Below, piece after piece: positions 47,876-57,326 of a stretch of DNA of 64,000 bases. A program made the translations under genes and the position numbers. The first letter of the stretch is position 1, and each line of letters opens with the position of its first letter. This stretch comes from a bacterium YEK0313 (GTDB taxonomy: Bacteria; Pseudomonadota; Alphaproteobacteria; Rhizobiales; Phreatobacteraceae), in the NCBI GenBank assembly GCA_000751295.2, contig CCMO02000001.1, positions 4,926,615 through 4,990,614 of the forward strand, read 5' to 3'. The notes below the pieces were generated by a model. The model worked only from the letters and a program-made list of their open reading frames with translations, had not been told where the DNA came from and did no database searches.

Positions 47876-47893
47876 TAGCTGCATATGCAGGTA
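47876..47893. promoter_or_regulatory. Second MarR-2 site, upstream of MATE
   Basis: TAGCTGCATATGCAGGTA differs at one base from the perfect palindrome at 48391-48408. It lies 47 bp before the MATE start codon. Confidence 0.65.
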
Positions 47894-47923
47894 CTTGGCG
47901 AACGAAAGCGTCGGCAGCAGCGG

Positions 47924-48379
47924 TCATCGCGCCAGCCTTTCAATCGTCCGGTCGAGCATGCTGTTGAGCGCCGAGGCCTCGTCCGCGCCGACCCGCTCGA
48001 CGATCTCGCCCTGCCCGCGCGCCCAGCCGGCGCGCGCTTCGCTGAGCCGGACCCGCCCGGCCTCGGTCAGGCTGAGGCGCCGATGGCGCCGGTCGTTCGG
48101 ATCGGGCTCGAGACGGATCAGCCCCTGCCGCTCCAGCGGCCGGATCGTCCGGGTCAGGCTGGTCGGGTCGATCAGCATGCGCTCGGCGAGCGTGCCGATA
48201 TCGACGCCGTCATCCGCCCTGATTTGGCCGAGCACGCCGAACTGCGTCACGGTCAGGCCGTGCGGCTCCAGATACTGGTCGAAGATGTGGGAGACGAGGC
48301 GCGACACCTTGCGGATCCGCGCCGCCGTGCAGGCGGACGGCGGCGACAGCTTGGATCCGGCTGGCGGGGCGAGGCTCAT
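47924..48379 (-). CDS. MarR-family regulator 2
   Basis: A 151-residue winged-helix regulator. The recognition region reads VDIGTLAERMLIDPTSLTRTIRPLER, and the wing contains EPDPNDRRHRRLSLTEAG. The start is ATG 48379; earlier in-frame codons run through the operator. The palindrome at 48391-48408 covers its own ribosome site region. With the near-identical site ahead of the MATE gene this looks like a self-contained drug-responsive efflux unit. Confidence 0.9.
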   Translation of the reverse strand: MSLAPPAGSKLSPPSACTAARIRKVSRLVSHIFDQYLEPHGLTVTQFGVLGQIRADDGVDIGTLAERMLIDPTSLTRTIRPLERQGLIRLEPDPNDRRHRRLSLTEAGRVRLSEARAGWARGQGEIVERVGADEASALNSMLDRTIERLAR

Positions 48380-48390
48380 GGCCGAAGAGA

Positions 48391-48408
48391 TAGCTGCATA
48401 TGCAGCTA
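48391..48408. promoter_or_regulatory. MarR-2 operator TAGCTGCATATGCAGCTA
   Basis: A perfect 18-bp palindrome 12 bp upstream of the MarR-2 start codon, repeated with one mismatch at 47876-47893. Confidence 0.78.
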
Positions 48409-48488
48409 TAAGCAACATCGCCCGCGGCGGCGCGAGTCGCGCCGGTGACAGGGCAGGCTTGCGGAAACGGCGTGGCCGGCGCGAACCG

Positions 48489-49808
48489 TCAGCTCAGCGT
48501 CGGGCCCCAGGCCGGGTCGGAACCGAAGCTCGGCGTCGGCACGCGGTTCTCGGCGCGGGCGAAGATATCCGACTGGAACAGCTGCGGACCGGCGCCCTGG
48601 TCGCGGAAATACATGACGAACAGGCCGTTCGGCGCGAAGGTCGGGCCTTCATTGTGGAAACCGGTGGTGAGGATGCGCTCGCCCGAACCATCCGGCTTCA
48701 TCACGCCGATCGAGAACTGGCCGCCGCCTTGGCGGGTGAAGGCGATGAGGTCGCCGCGCGGCGACCAGACCGGCGTCGAATAGCGGCCCTCGCCGAAGGA
48801 GATGCGGTTGGCGCCGCCGCCGCCCGCGCCCATGATGTAGAGCTGCTGGGTGCCGCCGCGATCGCTTTCGAACACGATCTGGCGGCCGTCGGGCGAGAAC
48901 GAGGGGCCGGTATCGATCGCCGAGCCGTCGGTCAGGCGCACGGCGTTCTTCGAGCGCAGGTCCATCGAATAGATGGAGGAGCCGGCGCCCTGCTGCAGCG
49001 ACAGCACGATGCGCTGGCCGTCGGGCGAGAAGCGCGGCGAAAAGCTCATGCCGGGGAAATTGCCGACCTGCTCGCGCTGGCCGCTCTCGATATTGAGCAG
49101 GAAGACCCGCGGCTCGCCCGCATTATAGGCCATATAGGTGATGTCCTGGCTCGACGGCGAGAAGCGCGGCGTCAGCACCAGGTCGCCGCCGCGGGTCAGG
49201 TAGCGCACATTGGCGCCGTCCTGGTCCATGATGGCGAGCCGCTTCTGCCGGCGGTCCTTCGGCCCAGTCTCGTCGACGAAGACGACGCGGCTGTCGAAAT
49301 GCCCCTTCTCGCCGGTCACCCGCTCGAAGATCTGGTCGGAAATGATATGCGCGATGCGCCGCCAGTTCGCCTCCTGGGTCGCGAACTGCTGGCCGTGCAA
49401 CTGGCCGCCCTGGGCGACGTCCCACAGCCGGAACTCGACCCGCGACCGTCCATCGGCGCCGCGGCCGGCGCGGCCGGTGACGACGCCGGCGGCGCCCGCC
49501 TGCTGGAAGCGCTGGAAATTCGGCGCCTGGTCCGGATCGACGGCGACGCCGGCATAGGCCTGGCGGTCGATGACCCGGAAGAAGCCGGAGCGCCGCAGGT
49601 TGTTCTCGATCACGCCGGCAATGTTGCGGCCCATATCGTCGTTGCCGAGGTTCGGCACCGCGATCGGGAAGGGCTGCACCTGGCCGCGCCTGATGTCGAT
49701 GACCGGCGGCTGGCTCTGCTGCGCCCGGGCCTGCGGCATGACGAGGCCACTGGCACCGAGGGCGGCTCCGGCGGAAAGGAAGTTGCGGCGGTTCAGCGTG
49801 AGGGTCAT
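48489..49808 (-). CDS. tolB: Tol-Pal system protein TolB
   Basis: A 439-residue periplasmic protein. The N-terminal domain (about 30-170) is followed by a six-bladed beta propeller with repeated ARFSPDG-like units (SPRFSPDGQRIVLS, PSFSPDGRQIVFESDRGG, PVWSPRGDLIAF). The signal has a twin-arginine motif (NRRNFLSAG at about 6-14), so export by Tat is likely rather than Sec. TolB binds Pal and TolA. It is the last gene of the tolQRAB group; the expected downstream pal lies behind the accessory insertion. Confidence 0.95.
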   Translation of the reverse strand: MTLTLNRRNFLSAGAALGASGLVMPQARAQQSQPPVIDIRRGQVQPFPIAVPNLGNDDMGRNIAGVIENNLRRSGFFRVIDRQAYAGVAVDPDQAPNFQRFQQAGAAGVVTGRAGRGADGRSRVEFRLWDVAQGGQLHGQQFATQEANWRRIAHIISDQIFERVTGEKGHFDSRVVFVDETGPKDRRQKRLAIMDQDGANVRYLTRGGDLVLTPRFSPSSQDITYMAYNAGEPRVFLLNIESGQREQVGNFPGMSFSPRFSPDGQRIVLSLQQGAGSSIYSMDLRSKNAVRLTDGSAIDTGPSFSPDGRQIVFESDRGGTQQLYIMGAGGGGANRISFGEGRYSTPVWSPRGDLIAFTRQGGGQFSIGVMKPDGSGERILTTGFHNEGPTFAPNGLFVMYFRDQGAGPQLFQSDIFARAENRVPTPSFGSDPAWGPTLS

Positions 49809-49893
49809 GAGCTTCGGGTCTCGGTCGTACGGCGCAAGGTTAGCGGTGCCGTCGGTCGCCTGCGTGACGGATCATCGGGGCGACCTCGGGCGC

Positions 49894-51144
49894 TCAGCGC
49901 ATCATTTCCTTCGGGTCAAAATTCAGCACGACTTCGCGCCAGGTTTCGTAGCGCTCGCGCGGCAGCCTGACGCCACCTTCGGCCGAGCAGCGCATCACCG
50001 CGCGCACGGCGGAATTGGCCAGGACCTGGAAGTTGGAATCGCCCCGCGGGTTCTGCACTTCCGGGCGGCCCGTCACGGTGCCGTCCGGATTGAACGAAAC
50101 ACGCAGGCGCACCGCCGGGCTGTTGCCCTCGCGCGCCGCGATCGGAATCTCCCAGCAGCGTTCGGCCCAGGCGCGGATCGCGTCGATCTCGCGGCCGGAA
50201 ATGCGCGCGGCGGCGCCCGTCGCGGTGCCGAGCGAGGCGGTACGCATCGGCGCGCTCGCGCCGGTCGCTTCCGTTCGCGAAGCCTGGCGGCGGTCGTTCG
50301 ACTGGTTCTGGCTGCTGTTCAGGCGCGCCGCGATCGAGTTCGGATCGAACTGTCGGGCATTGGCCCGTTCCTGGCGCTCCCGCTCGGCGCGCTCGCGGGC
50401 CTCGCGCTGGGCCCGCTCGCGGGCTTCACGCTGGGCTCTTTCGCGCGCTTCGCGCTGGGCCCGTTCGCGGGCCTCGCGCTGCTCGCGTTCCCGGGCTTCG
50501 CGCTGCTCGCGCTCGCGCGCCTCGCGCTGTTCCCGCTCGCGCTGGGCGGCGGCCTGGCGCTGTTCCTCCTCGCGCCGGCGCTGCTGCTCGACGCGGGCCT
50601 GTTCCTCGCGCCGCCGCTGCTCCTCCTCGCGGCGCTGCTGCGCCTGGATCTCGGCATTGCGGGCATTGACGTCCTCGCGCTGCTCGGGCGCGACCGGTGG
50701 CGGCGCCGGACGCGGCGGCGCCGGCTGCGGCACCGGCGGGGCGAGAGCCGCCTGCTGCTGGGGACGGGCCGGCGGCGGGGGCGGCGCCTCGCTCTGCTCG
50801 GGTTCGCGCGGCTGGGGCGGGCGCGGTGTCGGCGGCGGCGGCAGCTGCACGTTCTGCACGCGCTCGCGGGCGACCTGCAGGTTCGGATCGTCCTCGGTCC
50901 GGCGCTCCTCGGGGTCCTGACGGTCGATCACCCGCTGCGGCGTCGGCGTGCGCTCGCCGCGCCGGTCGCCCTGGGTCGACTGCGCCGGTTCGTCCGAGAC
51001 GATCTCGACCGGCACGCTTTCGCCCTCGTCGGGCTTTTGCGGCGCGCTCAGAAAGCCGACCAGCGCCGCGACGAGGAGCAGCACATGCCCGCCCACCGAG
51101 ACCCCGTAGCCGACTTTTTGCGGATGCAACGCCACGCTCGTCAA
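49894..51144 (-). CDS. tolA: TolA, membrane-spanning energy-transfer protein
   Basis: A 416-residue protein with one membrane segment (about 15-34, SVGGHVLLLVAALVGFL), a Pro/Gln-rich stretch (about 100-155), a long charged helix (165-260) and a C-terminal TonB-like domain (about 320-410, CWEIPIAAREGNSPAVRLRV). The helix contains six exact or near-exact octapeptide repeats, EREQREAR three times then ERAQREAR three times, at residues 203-250. It links TolQR in the inner membrane with TolB-Pal. It lies 16 bp after tolR. Confidence 0.93.
   Translation of the reverse strand: MTSVALHPQKVGYGVSVGGHVLLLVAALVGFLSAPQKPDEGESVPVEIVSDEPAQSTQGDRRGERTPTPQRVIDRQDPEERRTEDDPNLQVARERVQNVQLPPPPTPRPPQPREPEQSEAPPPPPARPQQQAALAPPVPQPAPPRPAPPPVAPEQREDVNARNAEIQAQQRREEEQRRREEQARVEQQRRREEEQRQAAAQREREQREAREREQREAREREQREARERAQREARERAQREARERAQREARERAERERQERANARQFDPNSIAARLNSSQNQSNDRRQASRTEATGASAPMRTASLGTATGAAARISGREIDAIRAWAERCWEIPIAAREGNSPAVRLRVSFNPDGTVTGRPEVQNPRGDSNFQVLANSAVRAVMRCSAEGGVRLPRERYETWREVVLNFDPKEMMR
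50395..50538 (-). repeat. Six 24-bp tandem repeats within tolA
   Basis: The repeats encode EREQREAR (three times) and ERAQREAR (three times). They lie in the helical spacer, where repeat-number change would alter the reach of TolA across the periplasm. Confidence 0.85.
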
Positions 51145-51160
51145 ACCTCGTCCTGCCGCT

Positions 51161-51613
51161 TCAGCGCGATGCGCGCTCGGTCGCGACCAGCGCGACCTTG
51201 GTGAAGCCGCCGCCCTTGATCTGCGACAGCACGTCCATGATGGCCTGATAGTTCACGGCGGCGTCGCCGCGCACGAAGATGCGCTCCTCGGCGCCGTTCT
51301 GCGCCAGCGTGCGCAGCTGCTCGACGAGCTGGGCCTGCTCGACCTTGTTGTCGCCGAGATAGATCTCGCCGTTCTGGCGCACCGACACGGTGATCGGCGG
51401 CTTGTCCTGCTGGATCGCGCGAGCGGAAGCCTGCGGCAGGTCGAGCGGCACGGATACGGTCATCAGCGGCGCCGCGACCATGAAGATGATGAGCAGCACC
51501 AGCATCACGTCGACCATCGGCGTGATGTTGATCTCGTTCATGACGAAGGCGCGGCGGCGCCGGCGGCCATTGCCGCCCCGTCCACCACCGCCGCTTGCGA
51601 CTTGAGCACCCAT
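51161..51613 (-). CDS. tolR: TolR (ExbD family)
   Basis: A 150-residue ExbD/TolR protein. The single membrane helix holds INITPMVDVMLVLLIIFMV with the conserved proton-channel Asp, and the periplasmic domain follows (ITVSVRQNGEIYLGD). The N-terminus has an unusual Gly/Arg-rich run before the helix. With TolQ it forms the proton channel powering TolA. It lies between tolQ and tolA with gaps of 11 and 16 bp. Confidence 0.95.
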   Translation of the reverse strand: MGAQVASGGGGRGGNGRRRRRAFVMNEINITPMVDVMLVLLIIFMVAAPLMTVSVPLDLPQASARAIQQDKPPITVSVRQNGEIYLGDNKVEQAQLVEQLRTLAQNGAEERIFVRGDAAVNYQAIMDVLSQIKGGGFTKVALVATERASR

Positions 51614-51624
51614 CTGCCGCTCCC

Positions 51625-52365
<741 letters not shown>

Positions 52366-52714
52366 GGGCGGCGATCCTTTTCGCGACAGGTCCGTCTTCG
52401 AGGTCGCAGAACAGCCCACGCCACGGCTTGAGAACCCTCCAACGGTCCAGCGCACGACGTTTTCGGCGCTTTTTCCGTCCTTCGGGGGCGAAATGACCCC
52501 CGAATGTGTCTTGACCGTGACGCGGTTTGTACATCCGCGTGGTAAACTACCAAGCATCGATAAGGTTAAGACCCGGTTATTGCGGCACTGCAACAGGCGC
52601 GTCCAGGCCCTTATCGTCACGAAAACGTGGCCGGATGGCTGCCATGAACGGGCCTCCGGGGCCGGCCAAGCAAAGCTGGAATTCGATGCCGGCTCCCCTA
52701 GAGGCAACCGGGCC
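52366..52714 (-). promoter_or_regulatory. 349-bp gap upstream of tolQ
   Basis: No gene-like frame is present. An AT-richer stretch at about 52530-52580 is where a leftward promoter for tolQRAB would be expected because the TauE/SafE gene now separates ybgC from tolQ. I see no clear terminator for that gene. Confidence 0.45.
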
Positions 52715-53440
52715 TCAGCCCTTGATCAGCAACACCAGCGCGCCGGCCACCGCGATGGCGAGCAGGGCGATGCGCATGCGCTCCCGGTCCATCGCGGCCA
52801 TGGCATAGGGCGCGAGCCAGGTGCCGACCACGATGCCCGGCACCAGCAGCGCGGCCCGGCCGAGATCGGCAAGGCCGAAGCGGCCGGCCGCGACATGCAT
52901 GGCGATCAGCATCGCATAGGCGACGATCCAGTAGAGGCCGAGGGTGGCCCGCACCTTGGCCGGATTCTGCCCGGCATAGACGACGCCGATCAGCGGGCCG
53001 TGAATGCCGGACATGCCGCCCATGAAGCCGGAGATCACGCTGGTCACGGTGATGTTGCGGGCATTGAGCGACAGGTTGAGGCCGCTGATCGACAGACCGA
53101 CCGCCAGGAGGATGAGCGCGCCGAACACCCGCGGCAGGTGCGTCGGGTCGATGGCCAGGAGCGCGAGCACGCCGACGGCGGTGCCGACCAGCAGGCCGGC
53201 GGCACCCCAGCCGATTTCGCCGCGGTCGATATGATGGGTGTTGCCGCGCACCATGGCGGCCATCACCACGAAGGCGGCGGCGATCGCCGGGCCCGGCACG
53301 AGGCTCGGTGAAATGATCGCGAGGAGCGGGATCATCACCAGCGACAGCCCGACGCCCACCGCCATCTGGATGACGGTGGCCACCGCCATGATCACGGTAA
53401 TGGCGAAAAGTTCGGCCGGGCCGAAGCCGAGAAGCGACAT
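52715..53440 (-). CDS. TauE/SafE-family permease
   Basis: A 241-residue protein with about eight hydrophobic segments, in the two-repeat form of the TSUP family (sulfite exporter TauE/SafE). SLVMIPLLAIISPSLVPGPA and SVISGFMGGMSGIHGPLIGV are family landmarks. Members export sulfite, sulfoacetate or related organosulfonates; none is suggested by the context. It sits between ybgC and tolQ, where other genomes have no gene, so it is probably an insertion into the tol cluster. Confidence 0.9.
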   Translation of the reverse strand: MSLLGFGPAELFAITVIMAVATVIQMAVGVGLSLVMIPLLAIISPSLVPGPAIAAAFVVMAAMVRGNTHHIDRGEIGWGAAGLLVGTAVGVLALLAIDPTHLPRVFGALILLAVGLSISGLNLSLNARNITVTSVISGFMGGMSGIHGPLIGVVYAGQNPAKVRATLGLYWIVAYAMLIAMHVAAGRFGLADLGRAALLVPGIVVGTWLAPYAMAAMDRERMRIALLAIAVAGALVLLIKG

Positions 53441-53496
53441 GGAGGAGAAGGAATCAATCGTGATGGCAAAGCTGAGGGGACGCCATCATCAGCACA

Positions 53497-53949
53497 TCAG
53501 GCCTTGGGCGTCATGACCCTTCTCAGCGCGTCAGGGATGCGCATCGGCCGGCCGCCGGCCACGAAGGCGACGCGAACGCTGGCTTCGACCAGCACCTCCT
53601 CGCCGCGCAGCACCCGCTGGGCCAGATTGAGGGTCGCGCCCTTCACCTCGAGCGTGCGCGTCTCGATGGTCAGGATGTCGTCTATTCTCGCCGGCCGCAG
53701 GAACTCGATGGCCATCGAGCGCACGACGAAGGCGAAGCCTGCGCCCGCCTCGTCCTTCGCCCGGTCGAACAGATCGCCCTGGGCGACGCCGAGCAGGCGC
53801 AGGAAGTCGGTGCGGCCGCGCTCCATGAAACGCAGGTAGCTCGCGTGGTAGACGACGCCGGAAAAGTCGGTGTCCTCGTAATAGACGCGCACCGAGAGAT
53901 GATGGATCTCGTCTTCGATATGGCCGGCGAGCGCCGGGGACTTGATCAT
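53497..53949 (-). CDS. ybgC: YbgC-type acyl-CoA thioesterase
   Basis: A 150-residue hotdog-fold enzyme starting at ATG 53949. VRVYYEDTDFSGVVYHASYL holds the catalytic Asp; FMERGRTDFLR follows as in the 4-hydroxybenzoyl-CoA thioesterase family. YbgC hydrolyses acyl-CoA or acyl-ACP near the membrane and is usually the first gene of the tol-pal operon. Longer in-frame starts run into the palindromic repeat at 54041-54137. Confidence 0.92.
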   Translation of the reverse strand: MIKSPALAGHIEDEIHHLSVRVYYEDTDFSGVVYHASYLRFMERGRTDFLRLLGVAQGDLFDRAKDEAGAGFAFVVRSMAIEFLRPARIDDILTIETRTLEVKGATLNLAQRVLRGEEVLVEASVRVAFVAGGRPMRIPDALRRVMTPKA

Positions 53950-54040
53950 GCGGGGCAACCCTTGCGACAGGTGTTTCGATGGCTCGTGGGCCCGCCGCTT
54001 ACGCACAGGATCGGGCAAAAGCGAGGCTTCGCAGCGAAGA

Positions 54041-54137
54041 GCGAGTGGCGAGCAGCGAGTGGGGATGAGGCGACGAGCGGAGTGCGTGACGCACTCCGGA
54101 AGCGAATGCCGAGCATTCCCTATTCGCCATTCGCCAC
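54041..54137. repeat. Dispersed palindromic element, copy B
   Basis: GCGAGTGGCGAGCAGCGAG on the left and CTATTCGCCATTCGCCAC on the right are inverted, around a centre with GGAGTGCG-TGA-CGCACTCC. The right arm shares CTATTCGCCA and CCTACG with copy A at 33023-33145. It fills the gap between ybgC and ruvB. Confidence 0.55.
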
Positions 54138-54151
54138 CTACGACTCGGCCC

Positions 54152-55198
54152 TCACAGCTCGTCCTCGTCGCCCTTGAACAGCTGGAACTGGGCGGCATCG
54201 CGCGCCGGTTCGGCCAGGCCGAGGTGACGGAAGGCATGGCTGGTCAGAAGCCGGCCGCGCGGCGTGCGCTGGAGGAAGCCCTGCTGGATCAGGAAGGGCT
54301 CGATGATCTCCTCGATCGCGTCGCGCGGCTCGGAGAGCGCCGCCGCCATGGTCTCGATGCCGACCGGCCCGCCGCCGTAATTGAGCGCGATGCCCTTGAG
54401 ATAGCGGCGGTCCATGGCGTCGAGCCCGGCCCCGTCGACCTCCAGCCGGGTCAGCGCCTCGTCGGCGATAGCCCGGGTGATGGTGTCGGAGTCCTTGTAG
54501 ATGGCGAAGTCGCGCACGCGCCGGAGCAGGCGGCCGGCAATGCGCGGCGTCCCGCGCGCCCGCCGCGCGATCTCGTTGGCGCCATCGGCCGACATGCCGA
54601 CGCCCAGCACGCGGGCGCCCCGGGTGACGATGAATTCGAGCTCCTCGATCGTATAGAATTGCAGGCGGATCGGGATGCCGAAGCGGTCGCGCAACGGCGT
54701 GGTCAGCAGGCCCGCCCGCGTCGTCGCGCCGACCAGGGTGAACTTGGCGAGGTCGATCTTGACCGAGCGGGCGGCCGGCCCCTCGCCGATGATCAGGTCG
54801 AGCTGAAAGTCCTCCATGGCCGGATAGAGAATTTCCTCGACCGCCGGATTGAGCCGGTGGATCTCGTCGATGAACAGGACGTCGCGTTCTTCGAGATTGG
54901 TGAGCTGGGCCGCAAGATCGCCCGCCTTGGCGATGACCGGGCCGGAGGTCGAGCGGAAATTGACGCCGAGCTCCTTGGCGAGGATCTGCGCCAGCGTCGT
55001 CTTGCCGAGGCCCGGCGGGCCGACGAACAGCACATGGTCCAGCGCGTCGCCGCGAGTCTTCGCCGCCGAAATGAACACTTCCAGATTGGCGCGCGCCTGC
55101 GCCTGGCCGATGAAATCGGCCAGTCTCTGCGGCCGCAGATGCGTGTCGGCATCGTCGTCGCGCTGTTCGGCGGAAAGAATGCGGCGAGCGTCGGTCAT
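54152..55198 (-). CDS. ruvB: Holliday junction branch migration helicase RuvB
   Basis: A 348-residue AAA ATPase. Walker A GPPGLGKTTLA, Walker B FIDEIHRL, sensor 1 region TLVGATTRAGLLTTPL, and the C-terminal winged helix (PRGRLLTSHAFRHLG). With RuvA it drives branch migration at Holliday junctions. It follows ruvA by 65 bp and belongs to the SOS-box-led glycosylase-ruvA-ruvB run. Confidence 0.97.
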   Translation of the reverse strand: MTDARRILSAEQRDDDADTHLRPQRLADFIGQAQARANLEVFISAAKTRGDALDHVLFVGPPGLGKTTLAQILAKELGVNFRSTSGPVIAKAGDLAAQLTNLEERDVLFIDEIHRLNPAVEEILYPAMEDFQLDLIIGEGPAARSVKIDLAKFTLVGATTRAGLLTTPLRDRFGIPIRLQFYTIEELEFIVTRGARVLGVGMSADGANEIARRARGTPRIAGRLLRRVRDFAIYKDSDTITRAIADEALTRLEVDGAGLDAMDRRYLKGIALNYGGGPVGIETMAAALSEPRDAIEEIIEPFLIQQGFLQRTPRGRLLTSHAFRHLGLAEPARDAAQFQLFKGDEDEL

Positions 55199-55263
55199 TC
55201 CGGCTGGTTACACGATCGAGGTGGCGGCGGACAGTCCGGAACGGCGCGCGCGGGCGACATGGC

Positions 55264-55881
55264 TCACGCGCTCAGTTCCTTCAGGCCCATGCGGATCAGC
55301 GTCTGGGTATTGGCCCCCTCCCCCGCCTTGCCGGCGGCGGCGGCGATGGCGGCGGCGGCCTGCGGCTGGCCGTAGCCGAGATTGGTGAGCGCGGAAATGG
55401 CATCGCGCACGGGCGCCGGCGCCTTGTTGTCGTCGACGTCGCCGGCCAGCCGCGCCAGGGCCGGGTCGACATCGGTGAAGCCCGGCGCCTTGTCCTTCAG
55501 CTCGGTGATGATGCGCTCGGCGACCTTCGGGCCGACGCCGTTGGCCCGGGCGATCGCCGCCTTGTCGCGCATCGCGATGGCGGAAGCGAGGTCGCTCGCC
55601 TTCAGCGCCGAGAGCACCGACAGCGCCACCTTGGCGCCGACGCCCTGGACCGCGAGCAGCAGGCGGAACCACTCGCGCTCGAGGTCGTTGGCGAAGCCGT
55701 AGAGCCGGATCATGTCCTCGCGGACCATGGTTTCGATCGACAGGACGGCCGCCTCGCCCGCCGCCGGCAGCGCCTGCAGCGTGCGCGACGAGCAATGCAC
55801 GACGTAGCCGACGCCATGGACGTCGACGATCACCCAGTCGGGACCATAGCTGTCGATGGTGCCCTTCAGCTTGCCGATCAT
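55264..55881 (-). CDS. ruvA: Holliday junction protein RuvA
   Basis: A 205-residue protein with an OB-fold N-terminal domain (MIGKLKGTIDSYGPDWV), two helix-hairpin-helix motifs (VQGVGAKVALSVLSAL and NGVGPKVAERIITELKD) and the C-terminal RuvB-binding domain. It is tetrameric in known cases and binds the four-way junction. It lies between the Tag-like gene and ruvB. Confidence 0.97.
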   Translation of the reverse strand: MIGKLKGTIDSYGPDWVIVDVHGVGYVVHCSSRTLQALPAAGEAAVLSIETMVREDMIRLYGFANDLEREWFRLLLAVQGVGAKVALSVLSALKASDLASAIAMRDKAAIARANGVGPKVAERIITELKDKAPGFTDVDPALARLAGDVDDNKAPAPVRDAISALTNLGYGQPQAAAAIAAAAGKAGEGANTQTLIRMGLKELSA

Positions 55882-55942
55882 GGCCGGTCCGGTCCTTGCG
55901 TCATGGGGCTCTTATAGGGGATTCGCGCGGGTGCGGAGGCGT

Positions 55943-56662
55943 TCACTCGTCGGCCCCGCCATTGCGCATCAGCGTTTCGGCGTCATAGTTCTCGCCGATC
56001 GACATGGCGCAGATGCGCGAGAGGTGCACCCGCGGCAGGCCGGTCGTCCTGGCCCAGCCGTTGAACACCTCCTGGATCTTCCGGATGTCGCCCTTGGAGG
56101 TCGGCTCGGCCGCCACCTCGAGGCCGCCATCGCGCAGCGCCGCCACCGTGTCCCGCGCGGTGATGAAGCCGTCGAAGCCGATGAAGCGCAGGAAGTATTG
56201 GCCCGTCCGGCCGCCGAGGCGCGAGCCGCGCTTGCCGATGAAATCCATCAGCCCGGCCTGGTCGTCGGCCGGCCAGGCGGCGAGGAACTTGCCGAAGGAG
56301 CCGTGCTCGGCGGCAATGTCGCTGACGAAGGCCGCGTTCTCGCGCACGCTCCTGATCTTCATGGGATGCTTGACGATGCGCGGGTCGCGTGCCCGGTCGT
56401 GCCAGAAGTCATCGGGCTGGAACAGAAGCGGCTTCGGCTCGAAACCGAGAAAGGCCTCCTCGAAGCCCGGCCATTTGGTGTCGATGACGCGCCAGACGAA
56501 GCCGGCGCAGAAGATCCGCTTGGTCATCTCCGCCAGAACGCGATCGTCGCTGAGCGCGGCGAGCGCCGCCTGCGGCGCCACCGGCGGCATCAGCGCCTTC
56601 AAGGCCTCCGGACCACCTTTGCGCGCTTCGGCGCGCGCCTTGATCTTGTCGAATGCGATCAC
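55943..56662 (-). CDS. DNA-3-methyladenine glycosylase I-like protein
   Basis: A 239-residue helical protein of the Tag-type HhH superfamily. The start is GTG 56662 behind GGGAGG; earlier in-frame codons read through an SOS box. FCAGFVWRVIDTKWPGFEEAF and SRLGGRTGQYFLRFIGFDGFI are the recognisable parts. The Cys/His zinc ligands of E. coli Tag are not obvious, so it belongs to a divergent subfamily and its lesion specificity is uncertain. It lies between ruvC and ruvA, with a 61-bp gap to ruvA. Confidence 0.8.
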   Translation of the reverse strand: MIAFDKIKARAEARKGGPEALKALMPPVAPQAALAALSDDRVLAEMTKRIFCAGFVWRVIDTKWPGFEEAFLGFEPKPLLFQPDDFWHDRARDPRIVKHPMKIRSVRENAAFVSDIAAEHGSFGKFLAAWPADDQAGLMDFIGKRGSRLGGRTGQYFLRFIGFDGFITARDTVAALRDGGLEVAAEPTSKGDIRKIQEVFNGWARTTGLPRVHLSRICAMSIGENYDAETLMRNGGADE

Positions 56663-56717
56663 CGAAAGCCTCCCGGCGGTCCGAACAGCATGTCCGCCCA
56701 GCCTGGCCGGCCAAGAC

Positions 56718-56732
56718 GAACATTTCGCGAAC
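56718..56732 (-). promoter_or_regulatory. Alphaproteobacterial SOS (LexA) box
   Basis: On the minus strand GTTCGCGAAATGTTC matches GTTC-N7-GTTC exactly. It lies 56 bp before the glycosylase start codon, and so ahead of the glycosylase-ruvA-ruvB genes. Confidence 0.7.
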
Positions 56733-56794
56733 AAAAGAGCGCGATCGGCCCCGCCGGTCAAGCGGCCGGGCGCATCGGGCCGAGCCCGCGCCTG

Positions 56795-57292
56795 TCAAGC
56801 CGGGCGGCGCACAGGCCCGCGATGATGGGCGTGGGTGATGGCAATCGCCAGCGCGTCGACCGCATCCATGGTCTTCGGATCCGCCTTGGGCAGGAGGATG
56901 CCGATCATCATCTCCACCTGCTTCTTGTCGGCATGGCCGGCCCCGACGATCGATTTCTTGACCTTGTTCGGCTCGTATTCGGCCACCGCCAGGCCGGCGA
57001 GCGAGGGCACGACCATGGCGATGCCGCGCGCCTGGCCGAGCTTCAGCGTGGCGGTCGCGTCCTTGTTGACGAAAGTGTTCTCCACCGCCGCCTCGTGCGG
57101 CGCGAAGCGCTGCACCACGTCCTGCAGGCCGCGATGGAGCTGGGCGAGGCGCTCGGCAAGGCTTCCCTCGGCATCGGATGTCACCGTGCCGCAGGCGACG
57201 AAGCTCAGGCGGTTGCCGGTGGCGTCGATGACGCCCCAGCCGGTGCGGCGGAGGCCGGGATCGAGGCCGAGAATGCGAATCGTGTCGGACAT
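56795..57292 (-). CDS. ruvC: Crossover junction endonuclease RuvC
   Basis: A 165-residue RNase H-fold resolvase. The acidic active site lies in LGLDPGLRRTGWGV, AVENTFVNKD and DAVDALAIAITHAH. It cuts Holliday junctions symmetrically. The start is ATG 57292. It is separated from the glycosylase by 132 bp that contain the SOS box. Confidence 0.96.
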   Translation of the reverse strand: MSDTIRILGLDPGLRRTGWGVIDATGNRLSFVACGTVTSDAEGSLAERLAQLHRGLQDVVQRFAPHEAAVENTFVNKDATATLKLGQARGIAMVVPSLAGLAVAEYEPNKVKKSIVGAGHADKKQVEMMIGILLPKADPKTMDAVDALAIAITHAHHRGPVRRPA

Positions 57293-57326
57293 GGCGCCAT
57301 CATAGTCCGGCCCCCTCACCAGTTCC

